From positions 1 through 12,326 of the forward strand of contig JAEVYX010000143.1 in assembly GCA_023392515.1 (NCBI GenBank): a DNA stretch of 12,326 bases, written 5' to 3'. This DNA is from Bacillota bacterium (GTDB taxonomy: Bacteria > Bacillota > Clostridia > Christensenellales > Aristaeellaceae). Shown piece after piece: positions 1 through 6,242 of the stretch. Each line of letters begins with the position of its first letter. The first letter of the stretch is position 1. The position numbers and the translations under genes are program-made. The notes beneath the pieces were generated by a model, which ran no database searches, had not been told where the DNA came from, and saw only the letters and a program-made list of their open reading frames with translations.

Positions 1-293
1 TTTAAATAGCCGTAGTTCATTACCATGTCAATTTCTTTAACGCCCTGGGCGGCATATTCGGCCGCCAAGGCCTCTTTCGCCGCCGCACCGCCTGCGCCAT
101 GGGGAAAATCGAGGACGCAGATGACGTCTGTCTCCGTCCCTTTGCATATATCCTGCGCCAGGGCAATATCGCACGGCCGCACGCACACGGTGCGAACCTT
201 GTAATCGATCCCGATTTGTATGGCTGCCCGAACCTCATCCACCGTCATTTCGGGCTTTAATACGGCATGGTCCAGATATCTGCTAATCTGCAT
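1..293 (-). CDS. deoC: Deoxyribose-phosphate aldolase (DeoC family), 3' end outside window
   Basis: Class I aldolase of the DeoC/TIM-barrel family. The known family reaction is reversible cleavage of 2-deoxyribose-5-phosphate to acetaldehyde and glyceraldehyde-3-phosphate in the cytoplasm. The first 97 residues are visible. They show YLDHAVLKPEMT at 6-17 (family DHTLLKP), VCVRPCDI at 36-43, the LDFPHGAGG phosphate-loop region at 61-69, and EIDMVMN at 87-93, whose Asp89 corresponds to the conserved proton-relay Asp (D102 in E. coli DeoC). The Schiff-base lysine lies beyond the left edge, so catalytic integrity cannot be judged. The start is ATG at 293, with GGAGGAG about 9 nt upstream. It overlaps the last 11 nt of kinase 1, which suggests translational coupling. 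Arg in CVRP, where Asn or Tyr is common, and Ala in DHAVLKP are departures from the usual motifs. The substrate could be a related phospho-sugar rather than deoxyribose-5-phosphate. The family call is firm; the substrate is inferred. Confidence 0.87.
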   Translation of the reverse strand, partial: MQISRYLDHAVLKPEMTVDEVRAAIQIGIDYKVRTVCVRPCDIALAQDICKGTETDVICVLDFPHGAGGAAAKEALAAEYAAQGVKEIDMVMNYGYL

Positions 294-1239
294 GGTAAGC
301 CTCCTCCTGTTCTGCTAAAAATCCCGCCACATCCTGCGCCGTTGGCAGCGAAGGCTGCGAACCGCGCTTTTTTGCGGTCAGCGCCCCAGCGGCATTGGCA
401 TAGCGAACCGCATTATGAATGGTGTCGCCCTGGGCGATCCGTATGGCAAAGGCCGCATTGAATGCATCCCCCGCGGCAGTGGAATCCACAGCGTCCACCC
501 GGAAGGGCGGGGTCAAAAACGCTTCCCCATCGCCGCTGAAATACGCGCCATGCTCACCAAGCGTAATCAACACTTTCCTTGCGCCCCTGTCGTGCAGGCG
601 CTCCGCCGCAGCTTTGCACCATGTGCCAAGCTCCATATCCTTGCGGTAAAGGCCGGTGAAGAACTCTGTTTCCGTTTCGTTAGGCGTTACATAATCAGCC
701 AGGCGAAAAAAATCATCCGGTATATCTTTGGCCGGCGCGGGGTTGAATACAGTTGTGACATTTGCCTTTTTGCAAAGGGTGAGCGCAGTCTGCGCCGCAT
801 CCAGGTTGATTTGAAGCTGGCATAAAAACACATCCAGGCTTTTTATCAAGGGATACATCTCTTCCAGCGCTTTGGTGTCCATATGATCGTTGGCCAGGGG
901 CACAACGATAATGGCGTTGCGACCCGCCTGATCCACATGCACGCAGCAGGTGCCGGTGGGAATATCCGGGTCTACAAATACCCCTGCGGTATGAACGCCA
1001 TTATCCCCAAGGCCCTTTATCAAAAACTCCCCCCGCTCATCCCGGCCGACCTTGCCCAGCATGTAGGTATCCGCACCCAGCCTGGATGCTGCAACGGCCT
1101 GGTTGCCGCCCTTTCCGCCCGCAAAAAAACCATTCTGATAACCGGTCACGGTTTCGCCGACCCGCGGCAGATGGTCTGCCCACACAAAGCAATCGTAGAG
1201 CAGGTCTCCCAGCACGGCAAGACGCGTCTTTGCGTTCAT
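283..1239 (-). CDS. PfkB-family sugar kinase 1 (ribokinase-like, altered sugar pocket)
   Basis: ATP-dependent cytoplasmic sugar kinase of the ribokinase/PfkB family, 318 aa, a usual length. PfkB signature 1 is GGKGGNQAVAASRLGA at 41-56. NPAPA is at 166-170 and NETE at 187-190. Signature 2 is DSTAAGDAFN at 252-261, with Asp258 as the catalytic base. By my alignment to E. coli RbsK, Asp16 is kept, Asn14 is Leu14, and Glu143, which contacts ribose, is Gln143 (QLQIN at 141-145). The anion-loop region reads PLAND (114-118) instead of the common GAN pattern. These changes suggest a substrate other than ribose. The chosen start is ATG at 1239, one base after the cupin stop, where the PfkB N-terminal strand begins. 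A longer frame runs back to 1410 but overlaps the cupin gene and has no family similarity. The gene overlaps deoC by 11 nt. The family is certain and the substrate unknown. Confidence 0.93.
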   Translation of the reverse strand: MNAKTRLAVLGDLLYDCFVWADHLPRVGETVTGYQNGFFAGGKGGNQAVAASRLGADTYMLGKVGRDERGEFLIKGLGDNGVHTAGVFVDPDIPTGTCCVHVDQAGRNAIIVVPLANDHMDTKALEEMYPLIKSLDVFLCQLQINLDAAQTALTLCKKANVTTVFNPAPAKDIPDDFFRLADYVTPNETETEFFTGLYRKDMELGTWCKAAAERLHDRGARKVLITLGEHGAYFSGDGEAFLTPPFRVDAVDSTAAGDAFNAAFAIRIAQGDTIHNAVRYANAAGALTAKKRGSQPSLPTAQDVAGFLAEQEEAYHAD

Positions 1240-1240
1240 A

Positions 1241-1684
1241 TCACTTTCCCGCCAGTCTCTTTTCTGTGTATGCTTCATCAAGATAAGCAACCGATGTGCC
1301 CCAGGCTTTTTGGCGGGCGAAGAATACGCCGTTTTGCTCCTGCCTGGGCCAGAAAGTGAACAATATGAATGGCTTTTCGCACTTTGTATTGTCAATCCAG
1401 TGGAACACATGGGGCGGAATGATGATGATATCTCCGTTTTTCACAGGCACACGGTCGTCATCCAGCCATACGTCGCCGTCGCCGTCGACGATGTAATAAA
1501 TCTCCGTCTCATCATGGGCTCCGCCTTCTGTGCGGCAGCCGGGTTTAAGGGTCCCCTCGTTAATGTTGATGACCGGCATGCCCGCCATCTCATCCCCTGT
1601 GAGCATTTTGGAGGAGTAGGTATCATCGCACACAAAGGGTTTCACGTTTTCAGAATGAACCAGGGTCCACTTTTTCTTTTCCAT
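1241..1684 (-). CDS. Small single-domain cupin protein
   Basis: A 147-aa stand-alone cupin with no signal peptide. Cupin motif 1 lies at 54-68: His57, Glu61 and Gly68 are in place, but the first His of HxH is Gly55. Motif 2 at 84-99 fits the consensus spacing: Gly84, Pro90, His95, Asn99. Potential metal ligands are therefore His57, Glu61 and His95, giving three rather than four. Family members include sugar isomerases, epimerases, dioxygenases and ligand-binding domains; nothing seen here selects one. The start is ATG at 1684, with GGAAGGA about 9 nt upstream and 22 nt after the discoidin-like gene. The frame stays open back to 2035, but that part is a shadow of the discoidin gene. It lies between that gene and kinase 1 and is almost fused to the latter (one-base gap), so a role in the same pathway is likely. 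Possible roles are isomerisation of a sugar intermediate or ligand sensing. Confidence 0.88.
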   Translation of the reverse strand: MEKKKWTLVHSENVKPFVCDDTYSSKMLTGDEMAGMPVININEGTLKPGCRTEGGAHDETEIYYIVDGDGDVWLDDDRVPVKNGDIIIIPPHVFHWIDNTKCEKPFILFTFWPRQEQNGVFFARQKAWGTSVAYLDEAYTEKRLAGK

Positions 1685-1706
1685 ATGCTTTATTCCTTCC
1701 GTTTTC

Positions 1707-2216
1707 TTACGGATAGATTTTGATCTCGCTGGTTTCCGTCCAAGGAATTTCCGGCGGGGTGCCATGGTTTTCCACCAGGTCAAAGCGCAGGAATTTTGCA
1801 CGGACGGGTTCCGGCAGCAGGATTTCCTGCCAGCCTTCTGCTTTTTCCATGGCAACCCGCATAATGAATTTCCACGGTACGGAGTCGATGGCATCCTCCT
1901 TGCGCCGAAGCTTTCGGGGTTCGTCGGTATCGCTGTAATAAATGTCGATGGTCTTTGCCAGCTCTTCCAGAATGGAGATATCAAGCCCCACATTCCGGAA
2001 GATGTGCACACGGCTGACCTTTTGGGTTTCGCCAAAGAAACTCAGCACCACATGGGCAGGCCCCATGGTGTTTGCGCCCCAAGTGCCGCCGTTGCGCTCC
2101 ACATCGTCCCGGATCAGATTGACTACCCAGAAGGTTGGGTCAGACTCGGTATGGCTGGCCCATTCGATGCGGGTATAGTAAGAACCGTCGCGCCTTACCC
2201 CCAGCGGATATGACAT
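1707..2216 (-). CDS. Stand-alone discoidin / F5-8 type C-like (galactose-binding fold) protein, no signal peptide
   Basis: A 169-aa protein that reads as a single jelly-roll domain. Seen features: an N-terminal DPTFWVV (26-32) in the place where discoidin domains have their exposed-residue/Trp motif; HVVLSF (55-60) followed by KVSRVHIF (66-73), like the typical VDLG..xVxxVxI strands; a DIYYSDTDEP strand-turn (91-100); EGWQEILLPEPVRAKFLRFDL (127-147, the w.ei.l..p..aryvRl pattern); and a closing SEIKIY (163-168). The fold call comes from the pattern alone. There is no secretion signal, transmembrane segment or partner catalytic domain, although such domains usually occur on secreted or surface proteins. 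The start is ATG at 2216 with AAGGA about 8 nt upstream. It lies 32 nt after kinase 2 and 22 nt before the cupin. It could bind a sugar or intermediate in the cytoplasm, or be an accessory subunit of a neighbour. Function unknown. Confidence 0.85.
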   Translation of the reverse strand: MSYPLGVRRDGSYYTRIEWASHTESDPTFWVVNLIRDDVERNGGTWGANTMGPAHVVLSFFGETQKVSRVHIFRNVGLDISILEELAKTIDIYYSDTDEPRKLRRKEDAIDSVPWKFIMRVAMEKAEGWQEILLPEPVRAKFLRFDLVENHGTPPEIPWTETSEIKIYP

Positions 2217-2248
2217 AAAATCAGTCCTTTCCTATTTCAATATTTTCT

Positions 2249-3184
2249 TTACTCAAGGCCGTAGGCCGTAGCATACAATGCGTCGATTTCGCTGCGCTGG
2301 GGCATGGAAGGCGCCGTGCCAAGCTTTTGTACCGACAGCGCGCCTGTCACGTTTCCATACCGAAGGGCGGTGAACAGGTCTTTCCCCTCAGACAGGGCCA
2401 TGACAAAGCCGCCGTTAAAGGCGTCCCCAGCCCCGGTAGTATCCACAGCTTCCACCGCGATGCGCTTCACCAGTTCGTGGCGCACGCCGTCCGCCGCAAA
2501 GGCGCCCATGGCCCCCAGGGTGATAACCACCTGCTTGACACCCTTCTCCATAAAAACTCTTGCCGCACGAAGGGCATCCGCCTCATTTTGAATGCTCACA
2601 CCGGTCAGCGCCTGGGCTTCCGTTTCATTGGGCGTAACAATGTCAACCTTGGCAAGCACTTCGTCGGGCAGCTGGTTGGCCGGGGCGGTATTGAGCACAA
2701 TGGTTACCCCGGCGGCATGGGCAATATTGACCACCTCAAACAGGGCATCAAAATTAATTTCCAGCTGCAAAAGTAGAATATCGGCACTTTCAATAAGCTT
2801 CCTGCACCTTTTTACATCCTCCGGGGTGATGTTTCCACACGCACCGCTTACCACAACAATCTCGTTTTGCGCTGTGGTTTCATCCACCAGGATCAGCGCG
2901 GCGCCCGTTTCCTTTTCCTCATCCTCCAGGATGTAATCGGTATTCATGCCTTCGCCCCGGTAAAAATCCATGGCGACTTTTCCAAATACGTCCCTGCCGA
3001 TTTTCGTCACCAGCGTTACATCAGCCCCCGCCCGGTGGGCCGCTACCGCCTGGTTGGAGCCTTTGCCCCCCGCTCCCATCTTAAAGGAGCTGCCAAGGAT
3101 GGTTTGCCCCGGTACCGGAAGCCCCTTGGCCCGGCTGGTCAGATCTACGACAAAGCTTCCGAACACGACAACGCGTTTGCCCAT
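2249..3184 (-). CDS. PfkB-family sugar kinase 2 (ribokinase / deoxyribokinase-like)
   Basis: Second ATP-dependent sugar kinase, 311 aa from the chosen start. Signature 1 is GAGGKGSNQAVAAHRAGA at 37-54. QLEIN (140-144) keeps the pocket Glu142. NTAPA is at 165-169 and NETEA at 186-190. Signature 2 is DTTGAGDAFNGG at 248-259, with Asp254 as the catalytic base. The N-terminal sugar motif is GSFVVDL (9-15): Asp14 is kept, but the position of E. coli RbsK Asn14 is Val12. As I recall it, enterobacterial deoxyribokinase DeoK also has a hydrophobic residue there (GSNMVDL), so a deoxy-sugar is plausible. ATG codons lie at 3190 and 3184. The GGGAGG inside the end of the DUF4432 gene is 3 nt from the first and 9 nt from the second, so 3184 is preferred. 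The gene follows the DUF4432 stop almost directly. The family is certain; the substrate is inferred. Confidence 0.93.
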   Translation of the reverse strand: MGKRVVVFGSFVVDLTSRAKGLPVPGQTILGSSFKMGAGGKGSNQAVAAHRAGADVTLVTKIGRDVFGKVAMDFYRGEGMNTDYILEDEEKETGAALILVDETTAQNEIVVVSGACGNITPEDVKRCRKLIESADILLLQLEINFDALFEVVNIAHAAGVTIVLNTAPANQLPDEVLAKVDIVTPNETEAQALTGVSIQNEADALRAARVFMEKGVKQVVITLGAMGAFAADGVRHELVKRIAVEAVDTTGAGDAFNGGFVMALSEGKDLFTALRYGNVTGALSVQKLGTAPSMPQRSEIDALYATAYGLE

Positions 3185-3190
3185 TGGCAT

Positions 3191-4288
3191 TTACCTCCCG
3201 TTTATCAAATTTTGAATTTCTGCCCTAAGGGCTGCGATTTCATCCGCACCGTCCAAAATGCCAATCTCCAGGTCCGCCTCTCGCTTTTCCATGGGCGAAA
3301 GTATTTCAAGAGCCCCTGATTTTCCAAGGGCATCCCGGCCCGCGGGATAGCAGTTCCCCGGTTCAAAGGCATGCACATATTCGCCTTTGCGGCAAACCTT
3401 CCATTGCGAGAATTTGGGAAGCTGGCGCACAGGAAAGCGGATGTAAACCCCCAATTCCAACGAATCATTTATCAGCGCAGCCACCGTTTGGCCCTCTCTG
3501 TTTGGGATCAACTCATGAAAGAACTGCTGCTCCAGATATCCGTCTGCAGGCGCATCGTATATGTCATACCGGTCAAGCCCCGAACGGGATACCTCCGTAT
3601 CCGCGCTTATGCGCCTTGCAGGCGCAAGAAAGCGCGCCCCCGCCGACAGCACCGGATGGCCTATATTAATATGATAAAAGAAGAGCAGGGGCTGGGGGGT
3701 ATCCCCCTCATTGGAATAGATGTCATGCAAAAAGAGGCGCTTTTCTCCAAGATAGGCGGTGATTTCCCTGCGCAGCTGCAAATGTTCACCGTGAAGGCGG
3801 CCTTCCTGCATCCGTCCCGATACCGTCAAGCGATAGCGGCCATCCTGCAGCCATTCCTCCCGGGTGCAAACATTGTCCGCCCCGGTATTGGACACATCTC
3901 CATGAAGGCCAAAGGGGATTTCGCCCAGCACCGGCACCGTATCCCGACAGGGCGGCCCTGCATTGGCCATGCCGCAGGTGGTGACTAGCCCTGCAAAAAA
4001 GCTTTTCAGCCACTGCATTTCCCGGGGATCGTGGTAGCCGGGTGCGGTAATGCCCGCCTTGGACAGGTAGGCGACCGGCACACCCCGGTATCCTGCCCAG
4101 GCAATATCCATACCGCGCCCCGGCAGCACCGTGAAGTTCAGCCCGCTGCCGGTTTCCACATCCACGGCCTCCACCCCTGCGGCTTTCCCGTCCGAGAGGG
4201 TGTACCGCTTGAGCCGGGCAAGCTGGCTCATGTTTCCGTAATGCGCCATGCAATGCGCCCGGGAGGGTTCCGGCAGCCACGGCTTCAT
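3191..4288 (-). CDS. DUF4432 family protein (aldose 1-epimerase-like)
   Basis: A 365-aa protein of the DUF4432 family, which shares the galactose-mutarotase beta-sandwich fold. Likely job: binding or anomer interconversion of an aldose in the cytoplasm. Family-type motifs seen are TVLPGRGMDI at 53-62, GLHGDVSN at 127-134 (His129), FYHINIGHPVL at 204-214 (His206, His211) and the C-terminal FEPGNCYP at 308-315, whose Glu309 sits where mutarotases keep their catalytic acid. There is no signal peptide. The start chosen is ATG at 4288, with a weak GGGGG-type site upstream. ATG at 4249 (Met14) is an alternative that would leave the domain nearly intact. The gene lies 49 nt after the MDR gene and its stop is directly followed by kinase 2, so these two are probably translationally coupled. 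DUF4432 genes are common in sugar and polyol catabolic operons, but a defined reaction for this one cannot be read from the sequence. Confidence 0.9.
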   Translation of the reverse strand: MKPWLPEPSRAHCMAHYGNMSQLARLKRYTLSDGKAAGVEAVDVETGSGLNFTVLPGRGMDIAWAGYRGVPVAYLSKAGITAPGYHDPREMQWLKSFFAGLVTTCGMANAGPPCRDTVPVLGEIPFGLHGDVSNTGADNVCTREEWLQDGRYRLTVSGRMQEGRLHGEHLQLRREITAYLGEKRLFLHDIYSNEGDTPQPLLFFYHINIGHPVLSAGARFLAPARRISADTEVSRSGLDRYDIYDAPADGYLEQQFFHELIPNREGQTVAALINDSLELGVYIRFPVRQLPKFSQWKVCRKGEYVHAFEPGNCYPAGRDALGKSGALEILSPMEKREADLEIGILDGADEIAALRAEIQNLINGR

Positions 4289-4337
4289 GGCAGATGCGCC
4301 CCCTTACGCAAAAGAATGCTTTAAACGAGAATTGATA

Positions 4338-5381
4338 TTAGAAGTCCACAAGAATTTTCACCCGGCTGTCATTGCGTTCCGTAACCGCGTCAAAAGCGGT
4401 TTTTACCTGTGCAAAGGAGAAATGGTCTGTAATCATGGGTGAAAGGGTGATATGGCCGTTGGACAGCATATCAAGAACCATCCGGCCCATGTTCGGCGTT
4501 CCGGCCGCGCCCACCAGGGTGCAGTTTCTTGCGATCAGGCGGTCCAGCTTGACGCTGTTCAGTTCCTGCTCGTAAAACCCGGGAATCACCAGCGTTCCGC
4601 TGCCCCGAAGCATTAAAAGCACCTCATTGAACAGTTCCGGCGCGCCGGTAGTATCCATGATGATGTCCATACCCCTGCCGTCGGTCTCCCGCATAACCGC
4701 TTCATAAAGGCTTTCGCGGGCCATGTTGATGGTGATATCCGCGCCCATGCGTTTGCCGATTTCCAGCTTTTTGTCCTTGCGCCCGGCAAGCAGCGTCTTT
4801 CCGACGCCCATTCCTTTTGCGCATGCCATGCCGCCAAGGCCTATGGGACCGGTGCCAATAACCAGCAGATTCTGCCCCGGGCCCATGGGCGAACGGGTAA
4901 GCCCATACAGGCCGATGCTGGCAGGCTCGATCAGCGCCGCTTCATCCAGGGGCACGTTGTCCGGCACCTGAAAGGCCAGCCGTTCCGGCACAACCATATA
5001 CTCCGCAAAGGCGCCCGGCCAGCATTCGCCAATCGTGCCGATGGCCCGGCCTTTTACGCAGCTTTGATACTCCCCGCGCAGGCAGTATTCGCACTCCCCG
5101 CAGGAATACCCCGTATCGCTGATAATGCGGTCGCCCTTTTTTAAGCGCCAGGTTTCACTGCCCGTCTCCACCACCACACCGGACCATTCATGGCCAAGGC
5201 GCACGGGATAGACCGGCTCCAGGCCGTCCCCCAGGCGCAATGTTCCCTTCATAATGGAGACATCCGTGGCGCAAATGCCGCAATAAGCTACCTTTGCCAG
5301 TATCTCCCGGGGGCCGGGCTTGGGTGTTTCCATCTCCACCACACGAAGTTCTCCCGGTGCATATGCCAATAAAACTTTCAT
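4338..5381 (-). CDS. Zinc-dependent medium-chain dehydrogenase (sorbitol/threonine dehydrogenase-like)
   Basis: A 347-aa cytoplasmic zinc alcohol/polyol dehydrogenase of the MDR superfamily. The catalytic zinc site is complete by motif: Cys37 in CGICATD, His64-Glu65 in GHEW, and Glu152 in IEPAS. The structural zinc lobe has all four cysteines: Cys94, Cys97, Cys100 and Cys108. The dinucleotide-binding motif is VIGTGPIGLG at 174-183. The second Rossmann strand ends in LLAGRKDKK without the acidic residue that usually marks NAD preference and with basic residues after it, so NADP use is possible (inference). The start is ATG at 5381 with GAGG about 6 nt upstream, 38 nt after the SDR. The likely substrate is a polyol or sugar hydroxyl in the pathway fed by the transporter. 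The exact substrate cannot be read from the sequence. Confidence 0.94.
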   Translation of the reverse strand: MKVLLAYAPGELRVVEMETPKPGPREILAKVAYCGICATDVSIMKGTLRLGDGLEPVYPVRLGHEWSGVVVETGSETWRLKKGDRIISDTGYSCGECEYCLRGEYQSCVKGRAIGTIGECWPGAFAEYMVVPERLAFQVPDNVPLDEAALIEPASIGLYGLTRSPMGPGQNLLVIGTGPIGLGGMACAKGMGVGKTLLAGRKDKKLEIGKRMGADITINMARESLYEAVMRETDGRGMDIIMDTTGAPELFNEVLLMLRGSGTLVIPGFYEQELNSVKLDRLIARNCTLVGAAGTPNMGRMVLDMLSNGHITLSPMITDHFSFAQVKTAFDAVTERNDSRVKILVDF

Positions 5382-5419
5382 AGCCTACCTCGCTATACAA
5401 AAATTGCAGGAATGGAACC

Positions 5420-6208
5420 TTAAAAATCCCGGGTATAACCGCAGATCCAGCCGCCGTCAATGGTTACGATGCTGCCCGTCATGTAGTTGGCGTCTTCCGA
5501 AGCCAGGAAGCATGTCATGGCGGCAATATCATCCGGTTCCCCGGGCCGTTTTTGGGGAATGTGGGAAAGCATTGCCTCCGCCTTGACAGGGTCGGCGTAA
5601 AAGAGTTTTCTGGTGCCTTCAAACATGATGGAACCGGGGGCGATGCCATTGACGCGGATGTTCAGTGGGGCAAGCTCCAGTGCCATGGCTTTTGTCAAAT
5701 TGATTACCCCCGCTTTGGCGGCGGTAAAGGCACATTGCAGCCTAAGCGGTGTAAGCCCCACAATGGAGGCAATATTGATGATGGCGCCGCCCTGGCCCTG
5801 CTTTTCCATCTGCTTGATGGCGGGCTTGGAGCAATAATACACACCATTCAAATCCACATTGATGATGCGGGCCCATAAATCATCATCATATTCATGGATG
5901 GGCTTTCGCTGATCCGGCCCGCCGTTAATACCGGCATTGTTGACAAGCACATCCAGCCGGCCATACAGCTCCACCGTTTTTTCAACCATCTCCGCCGCGC
6001 TTTTTTTGCTGCTGACATCGGTGACAACCGCCGAAGCTTCGCCGCCCTCCGCCCGGATCTTCTCCAAGGCAGCGTTCAGCTCGGCCTCTATGATGCCGGC
6101 AACCACTACCTTTGCTCCGTTTTTCGCCAGTTGCATACACATGGCGCTGCCGATGGCACCGCCGCCGCCCGTGACGATGACAACCTTGTCCGTAAGGTTA
6201 ACCCTCAT
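5420..6208 (-). CDS. Short-chain dehydrogenase/reductase (SDR) with catalytic Tyr replaced by Phe
   Basis: A 262-aa classical-type SDR. The cofactor motif TGGGGAIG is at 13-20, Asp64 lies in TDVSS, NNAG is at 90-93, active-site Asn117 is in INVDLNG, Ser148 is in NIASIVG, Lys165 is in FTAAK, and the C-terminus is DGGW...YTRDF. At exactly Ser148+13, where the YxxxK tyrosine should be, there is Phe161 (codon TTT). This was checked by translating the minus strand of about 5701-5760. In known SDRs this Tyr is the general acid/base, so activity is in doubt, or the mechanism differs. The first beta-alpha unit has AGI after strand 2, with neither the NAD-type Asp nor the NADP-type Arg. The start is ATG at 6208 with GGAGG 9 nt upstream; the frame extends to 6280 but that part is not SDR-like. 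The gene lies 34 nt after permease 1 and 38 nt before the MDR. The family call is firm; the role could be catalytic or as a binding protein. Confidence 0.94.
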   Translation of the reverse strand: MRVNLTDKVVIVTGGGGAIGSAMCMQLAKNGAKVVVAGIIEAELNAALEKIRAEGGEASAVVTDVSSKKSAAEMVEKTVELYGRLDVLVNNAGINGGPDQRKPIHEYDDDLWARIINVDLNGVYYCSKPAIKQMEKQGQGGAIINIASIVGLTPLRLQCAFTAAKAGVINLTKAMALELAPLNIRVNGIAPGSIMFEGTRKLFYADPVKAEAMLSHIPQKRPGEPDDIAAMTCFLASEDANYMTGSIVTIDGGWICGYTRDF

Positions 6209-6242
6209 GCGTAGATTCCTCCCCCGGCAATGCCGCAACCAC

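Noticed and set aside
1..293. LsrF-type thiolase as identity of the partial aldolase
   Set aside because: The motifs (DHxxLKP, FPHGA, EIDMVMN) are those of DeoC, not of the LsrF/class I fructose-bisphosphate aldolase group.
1240..1410. Longer start for kinase 1
   Set aside because: It would overlap the cupin gene by about 170 nt and adds sequence unlike any PfkB kinase.
3371..3988. 205-codon plus-strand open frame
   Set aside because: Antisense to the DUF4432 gene, with no family motif.
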